Assembly (NCBI GenBank): GCA_964399625.1
Contig: CAYNSB010000062.1
Coordinates: 1 to 17,152, forward strand
Direction of reading: 5' to 3'
DNA length: 17,152 nucleotides
Source of the DNA: CAYNSB01 sp964399625
GTDB lineage: Bacteria > Planctomycetota > Phycisphaerae > Phycisphaerales > UBA1924
Of this stretch, positions 12,529-17,152 are shown one piece after another (the stretch's first letter is position 1; every line of letters begins with the position of its first letter). A program made the translations under genes and the position numbers. A model generated the notes under the pieces. That model made no database searches. It was not told the DNA's origin and saw only the letters and a program-made list of their open reading frames with translations.

Positions 12529-15500
12529 ATGATGGTGCAGCCGATCCGTAGCTCACGCGCCACGCGTTGCAATCGAGCCGCGCATCTCGCCCTCCTCGCC
12601 GGTCTCGCAACCGCATCGTTCGCCTCCGGCCAGGTCATCGACGCTCAATGGCTCCTGCCGGCCTCTGGCCACTGGTTCGACGCTGCAAACTGGTCCTCTC
12701 CGGTGGCGCCGAACAACGGCACGCCTCCGGGAGCGGAGTACCGAGCGATCTTTTCAATGCCAGGTGCGTACACGGTTGACGTGCTTGCTTGGGCGCGCGT
12801 GAACGCCGTCGTGATGAACGCGACGAACGCCACGCTCCGGCTGGGCGCGGGCGGAACGCTGGAAACCACGGGCGGGCTCGACCTTCAAGACGGCTATCTG
12901 CGCTTGGACGGTGGCACACTCATCGGGAGCGTCACCGCGACGTCCGGGCGAATCTCGGCGTCGAGCGACGCGGCGAACACGTTCTACGGAGTGACTCTGA
13001 ATGGCCTGGTGAACTTCGACGACAATAACGCGACGGTGCGCGTGGTGAATGGCATGAGCGTGTCGGGCACGCTCAAGATGAACTGGTTCACCCAGTCGTT
13101 CGTGTTCGACGGGAACCAATCGCTGTCCGGCGGCGGCACGGTCTCCGTGCTCGCTCCGGACAGCGCGCTGAGCATCACCAATGGGTCGACGCTCACCGTC
13201 GGGTCGGGCACCAGCGTCATCGGCAACGGGTTCATCGGTCGGCCTGTCTCAGGAAGCGCCACGCTGGTCAATGCGGGAACGATCGACGCTTCGACCAACG
13301 GCGGAACGATGAATCTCGCGGCGACGTCCACGATCAACAACGGGACGCTGGGCGCCTCCAACCTGGGCACGCTCAACATCGCCCAGGGAGCGTTGACGAA
13401 CAACGGTTCGCTCCGGGCAAGGACCGGCGGCATCATCAAGCTCGACCTGGGAGCGTCGACGTTTGTCAACACCGGGACCATTAATCTCGCGGGCGGCACG
13501 CTGCTCATCAAGGGGCTCAGCCCGACAACGAACCTGGGCGCCTTCTCACGCGATGCGGCGTCCATCGTTGCCTTCGAGGGCTTCTACGACAACACGGGCA
13601 AAACGTTTGGCACTGACATCGGTGGGGGACCGTGGGCTCTGGAAGCTCCCACGGCGGTGACGCGGGCCAACACGCGGATCTTTGGCGGCACGATCGCGCC
13701 CACGGGAGCCGGCGAGTTGCAATTCTGGCTCCAGGGCGGCACGCTCGACAGCGTCGCGACGTCCGGAGCGATCACTCTCCGAAACGCGCCCAACGGAGGC
13801 GTCGCACGCCTGCAGGGTCCGATTGCTCTGGGCGGGCCGCTCCGCACCGCCTTGAACACGACCGAGCTTGCGGCGGGGATGTCTTTGAGTGGCGACGTGC
13901 TCGAGGGTGTGCCATCGGGGAATGGCAATCCGCAGATCATCAGCCTGGGAACAGCAACCATCCAGAGCAACTCGGGCATGCGAGCCGCGCCCGGCGCGGC
14001 CATGTGGCTCATGGGCAACGGCGGCTACGCGAACGCGGGCACGATCGGCGCGGATGGCGCGGGCTCCTCGCTGGAGATTCGGTCCAAGACGTTCACCAAC
14101 ACCGGAACGCTCCAGGCGATCAACGGTGGGACGCTCGCGATCGAGGACGCGGTTGCCAGTTCGTCGTTTTCCAGCACGGGCATCATCCACATCGACGGCG
14201 CGTCAAGGCTGAAGATCGATCGCAACACGACGCTGGCCACGCTGGGCACGCTGGTGCTCGACTCCGGCTCCGCGACCACCCTTAGCCGGACACTCACGCT
14301 CACGGGATCCACGTTCACGGTGCCGTCTGGTGCATCGTTCAAGCTGATCAACAACGGCACGATCAAGGGTGGAACGCTGGTCGCGCTCCAGCCCCTCACG
14401 ATCGTTGACACTTCGAGCTCCACGACCGCGTTCGGAACGATGGACGGCGTGGCCGTGCAGGGAACGATCGTGGTCCCGACCGGAGGCTGGCTCAATGCGT
14501 TCACCTCGCTCTCGGGCGGCACATACCTCGTGAATGGCACCATGGCGACGCCCGGCGGCACACTGAGCGTGCAGAACGCGGACCTCACATTCGGGCCGGG
14601 TTCGCTCTTCAGCATGAACGCGACGAACAACACCGTCACGTTCGCGGCGAGCACCACAATTCGCGGCAAGGGAGGCGCGATCGGCGGCACAACCTCGGGC
14701 GTGACGTCGGCTGCTCTGACGTGCAACGGCCGCGTGGTTGTGGAGGATGCCGGCACCTCGCTCGCGATCGGGGGGATCACCTCCGCGTTCAATGGCTCAC
14801 TCGAGGTGCGCAACGGGTCGACCCTCAGCGCCAGCGCGAGCCAGTCCGGCACGATCGGGGGCTCGATCGTGATCGACAACGCCACGCTTCGCATCGGCGG
14901 CCCCACGAGCGGCAGCACGGGTGGCATGAAGATTCTGCCCAGCGCGACCTGGTCGCGCACGGGCGGGCAGGTACAACTGTTCGGCCGGATCGACAACGCG
15001 GGCCAGACGCTGGTGCTCGATCACACGACCGGCGACTTCGGATTCTTCAACTCCAACGTCGGGACGACGCTCGCCAATGGAGCGATCGAGCTGCGCGAGG
15101 GCGCAAAGCTTCTCATCCCCAAGCGGGGCATCTCGGGGAACAACCCGATCGCCTTCGAGAACACGAAGCTCACCGGAGACCTGGACCTCACGAGCACCGT
15201 CAATGTCGGCACGACGAGCCAGTTCGAGCTCGTCGGAACCGCCACGATGTTCTCATCCATCTTCAACGCGCAATCGAGCGTGGGACCGGGAAGCACGAGC
15301 CTCGTCGGTGGCACCTATCTGCTCGACGGCACTTCGTCGACATCCGTCGTGAACACGGCGATCGAAACCGGCACCTCGACCACCCTCACGCTCAGCCCGA
15401 CGACGCTGGTGAGAGGTGGAGGCAGTTCTCAAGGACTTGTGGCTCCTCCCCGCACCTACATCGGCACCAATTCGAGCGCATCGAGTCCCAACGGCGTCAT

Positions 15501-16731
15501 CAACCGCGGCATCGTGCGTGCCGACGTGTCTGGGCGCGAGATCGCGATTTGGTCCGCTCAGGTCAGCAATCAGGGGCTCTGCGAGGCGAAGGACGGCGGC
15601 GTGCTGCGTCTCTTCTCGATGAACGCTCTCCAGAACACCGGCATCATTCGCGCCACCAACGGCGGCCAGATCTGGCTGCAGGGCAAAGTGGCGACGGCGA
15701 GCCTGGGCACGCTGGATACTGCGGGCGGCGAGCTCTGGTCGAATGCGCTGTGGGACAACACCGGCCAGACGCTGTCGCTCACGAGCCAGACCGGCAGCCT
15801 CAGCCTCTTTGATGGAACGCGTATCGACGGTGGGAGCATCGTGCCCAGCGCGTCGGCCAGGCTCCGCGTCCGCTCGGGAGATGTGCGCCTCGCTTCAGTG
15901 TCGGTTCAGGGCGATCTCTGGATCGAGGGAGGAAACGTCAGCTCGTTCGAGGGCACGACGGTGCAGGGCGCGATCACGCTCTCAGGCAATGGTGCGATCG
16001 GCTTCGGCACGATGACGCCCACGCTCAACAGCAGCATCAACTTTCAGAACGATGCCGCCACCCCGGGCGTGATCGCTGCCAATTCAAGAGTGAACCCGCT
16101 GTCGTCCTTGGTGCTCGGCGCTTCCAGCATCGTGCGCGGCGGCAACGGCGTGCTCTTCACCAACGCCACCGGGCAGATCACGAACAACGGGTTGATTAGC
16201 GCCGACCGTGCCGGAACTTCCATCACGATCTACCTGGAACAGTTCATCAACAACGGCACTATCGAGGCGATCAACGACGGGAGCATCGTGTTCGTGAGCC
16301 CGCCCGGCTCACTCCTTCCCTCCGTGCTCGTGACGCTCAACAACACGATGAACGTTTCTGGCTCGAGCAGGGTCTCTATCGCCGGCTCGTTCCTGGGCAA
16401 GCCGTCGGGCACGCTCTCGTTCGTGCTGTCGGGCGCGCGGTCCATTCCTGCCCTCGACGTGTCGGGCTCGTTTACGGAAAGCGGGACGCTCGCCATCGCC
16501 CTTGCCGATGGATACATCCCAAGCGTGGGAACCAGCTTCGTACTCTTTCGCGGCGGTAGCGTGTCGGGGCAGTTCGGGTCGGTGAATCTGCCGTCGCTGC
16601 CCGGATCGCTCTCGTGGGACACATCGCAGCTCGCGCAGGGGCGATTGTCGGTCGTCCCAGCGCCCGGCACGGCGGCATTGATGTCATTGCTGCTTGGCGT
16701 TGGTGCGGGACGCGCTAGGCGGCGGCGCTGA
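12529..16731 (+). CDS. Giant secreted beta-repeat protein with PEP-CTERM sorting signal
   Basis: This 1400-residue protein has a signal peptide (residues 1-35, CNRAAHLALLAGLATASFASGQ region). A WLLPASGHWFDAANWSS motif follows, of the kind that opens autotransporter-like beta-strand repeat proteins. The body is rich in G, T, S, N and hydrophobic residues in short strands, with many imperfect copies of N-x-G-x-I-x-A-x-x-G-G-x-L (for example NNGSLRARTGGIIKL, NTGTLQAINGGTLAI, NTGIIRATNGGQIWL, NNGTIEAINDGSIVF), as expected for a right-handed beta-helix. The last 26 residues are a PEP-CTERM tail: VPAPGTAA, a hydrophobic helix (LMSLLLGVGAG) and RARRRR. Such tails are recognised by exosortase, which cuts the protein and releases or anchors it at the surface; no exosortase gene is in this window. 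PAPG in place of PEP is a common variant in this group. Inferred role: surface or matrix structural protein. Cysteine is nearly absent. Confidence 0.88.
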   Translation: MMVQPIRSSRATRCNRAAHLALLAGLATASFASGQVIDAQWLLPASGHWFDAANWSSPVAPNNGTPPGAEYRAIFSMPGAYTVDVLAWARVNAVVMNATNATLRLGAGGTLETTGGLDLQDGYLRLDGGTLIGSVTATSGRISASSDAANTFYGVTLNGLVNFDDNNATVRVVNGMSVSGTLKMNWFTQSFVFDGNQSLSGGGTVSVLAPDSALSITNGSTLTVGSGTSVIGNGFIGRPVSGSATLVNAGTIDASTNGGTMNLAATSTINNGTLGASNLGTLNIAQGALTNNGSLRARTGGIIKLDLGASTFVNTGTINLAGGTLLIKGLSPTTNLGAFSRDAASIVAFEGFYDNTGKTFGTDIGGGPWALEAPTAVTRANTRIFGGTIAPTGAGELQFWLQGGTLDSVATSGAITLRNAPNGGVARLQGPIALGGPLRTALNTTELAAGMSLSGDVLEGVPSGNGNPQIISLGTATIQSNSGMRAAPGAAMWLMGNGGYANAGTIGADGAGSSLEIRSKTFTNTGTLQAINGGTLAIEDAVASSSFSSTGIIHIDGASRLKIDRNTTLATLGTLVLDSGSATTLSRTLTLTGSTFTVPSGASFKLINNGTIKGGTLVALQPLTIVDTSSSTTAFGTMDGVAVQGTIVVPTGGWLNAFTSLSGGTYLVNGTMATPGGTLSVQNADLTFGPGSLFSMNATNNTVTFAASTTIRGKGGAIGGTTSGVTSAALTCNGRVVVEDAGTSLAIGGITSAFNGSLEVRNGSTLSASASQSGTIGGSIVIDNATLRIGGPTSGSTGGMKILPSATWSRTGGQVQLFGRIDNAGQTLVLDHTTGDFGFFNSNVGTTLANGAIELREGAKLLIPKRGISGNNPIAFENTKLTGDLDLTSTVNVGTTSQFELVGTATMFSSIFNAQSSVGPGSTSLVGGTYLLDGTSSTSVVNTAIETGTSTTLTLSPTTLVRGGGSSQGLVAPPRTYIGTNSSASSPNGVINRGIVRADVSGREIAIWSAQVSNQGLCEAKDGGVLRLFSMNALQNTGIIRATNGGQIWLQGKVATASLGTLDTAGGELWSNALWDNTGQTLSLTSQTGSLSLFDGTRIDGGSIVPSASARLRVRSGDVRLASVSVQGDLWIEGGNVSSFEGTTVQGAITLSGNGAIGFGTMTPTLNSSINFQNDAATPGVIAANSRVNPLSSLVLGASSIVRGGNGVLFTNATGQITNNGLISADRAGTSITIYLEQFINNGTIEAINDGSIVFVSPPGSLLPSVLVTLNNTMNVSGSSRVSIAGSFLGKPSGTLSFVLSGARSIPALDVSGSFTESGTLAIALADGYIPSVGTSFVLFRGGSVSGQFGSVNLPSLPGSLSWDTSQLAQGRLSVVPAPGTAALMSLLLGVGAGRARRRR

Positions 16732-16753
16732 GAGGCCCACGCGGGTTGGGCTC
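16732..16753 (+). terminator. Possible terminator hairpin after the PEP-CTERM gene
   Basis: Directly after the stop codon, GAG-CCCA (16732-16739, one bulged G) pairs with TGGG-CTC (16747-16753) around a 7-base loop. There is no T-run, so an intrinsic terminator is only weakly supported. Its position between convergent genes fits the role. Confidence 0.35.
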
Positions 16754-16868
16754 TAGGCGAGCGCGATCTCATGTGGCAAGTTTGTCCCCGCGACGAAAGC
16801 GCAGGCCATCGTCGATGAGCGCTGCGCCGCCGAGCTGAACGGGGATCTGCATCGTGCGCAATCGTGCC

Positions 16869-17152
16869 CTACGACGCCCTCCACTCGCCGGTGAGCACGT
16901 CGAGGTACTTCTGGTAGGCGTAGACACGGTCGCGGCGCTTGCCGGAGGTCTCCTTGAGGATTCCTGTCTCCTCAAGTGCCTCGATGGCCTTGATCGCTGT
17001 GGGTTTGCTGACGCCGAGCAACTCGATGGCCAGGGGCAGGGTCACGACCGGGTTTGAGGGAAGTAGGTCCAATAGCCGAACCGCTGGCACAGTGACACTG
17101 TCATGCGCGATCAAGCGGGCCCGGTCCTTGCCGAGCAGCGCGAAGAGCGTCT
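16869..17152 (-). CDS. Fic-family protein, C-terminal winged-helix part (5' end beyond window)
   Basis: The minus-strand frame is open from the right edge to a TAG at 16869-16871, giving 93 residues plus the stop. The sequence TLFALLGKDRARLI, then LLDLLPSNPVVTLPLAIELL, KPTAIKAIEALEETGIL and KRRDRVYAYQKYLDVL matches the C-terminal winged-helix region typical of stand-alone bacterial Fic/DOC proteins (the P-x-V-T...KPTA...ALEE-x-GIL...RRDR-x-x-x-Y-x-x-YLD-x-L pattern). In complete relatives the Fic domain with HPFxxGNGR, which moves AMP or another nucleotide group onto target proteins, comes before this part. It lies outside the window, so activity cannot be judged. The TTG at 17112 is internal, not a start. 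The gene is convergent with the PEP-CTERM gene and looks unrelated to it. It may be part of a toxin-antitoxin-like or housekeeping AMPylation unit. Confidence 0.8.
   Translation of the reverse strand, partial: TLFALLGKDRARLIAHDSVTVPAVRLLDLLPSNPVVTLPLAIELLGVSKPTAIKAIEALEETGILKETSGKRRDRVYAYQKYLDVLTGEWRAS

Noticed and set aside
16769..16852. 27-codon minus-strand frame (MQIPVQLGGAALIDDG...) just after the Fic gene
   Set aside because: It begins 17 bases after the Fic stop, but it lacks a properly spaced ribosome site and is too short to recognise.

Overview
The window looks like part of a high-GC planctomycete chromosome, most likely class Phycisphaerae. The signs are ECF sigma factors of the planctomycete-expanded TIGR02999-type family beside Ser/Thr kinases fused to WD40 propellers, a small secreted protein ending in a GC-type dockerin domain, and a very large secreted beta-repeat protein with a PAPG-type PEP-CTERM tail. 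The taxon is inferred from family content only.

Layout, left to right. (1) 3-2870 (+) is the C-terminal part of a membrane Ser/Thr kinase: a juxtamembrane linker, one membrane helix, WD40 repeats and a TPR-like tail. The kinase domain lies outside the window. (2) 3125-5480 (+) holds a secreted all-helical protein of unknown function, an ECF sigma factor, and a Ser/Thr kinase cut off after the N-lobe. At the cut (about 5419) the sequence switches to what looks like the last 25 codons of an unrelated gene in another frame. (3) 5562-7871 (-) holds two secreted proteins: a Peptidase_S74 (intramolecular chaperone) protein and a GC-type dockerin protein. (4) 8207-12111 (+) is an intact ECF sigma / Ser/Thr kinase-WD40 operon, divergent from the S74 gene and coupled by a GTGA stop/start overlap. 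(5) 12529-16731 (+) is a 1400-residue beta-repeat PEP-CTERM protein with its own sigma70-like promoter. (6) 16869-17152 (-) is the C-terminal end of a Fic-family protein that runs off the right edge.

How the parts may work together. Two sigma/kinase pairs plus a third kinase tail are interleaved with genes for exported, surface-type proteins. In planctomycetes ECF sigma factors next to Ser/Thr kinases are thought to be controlled by the kinase instead of by an anti-sigma factor. The intact pair shares a 335-bp divergent control region with the S74 gene and sits just upstream of the PEP-CTERM gene, so a surface-protein regulon is a reasonable but untested idea. The 3125-5420 block has clearly stronger G/C preference at third codon positions than the flanking kinase genes and ends in a broken gene, so the window may be a mosaic. 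I see no tRNA, rRNA, CRISPR array, insertion sequence or attachment site.
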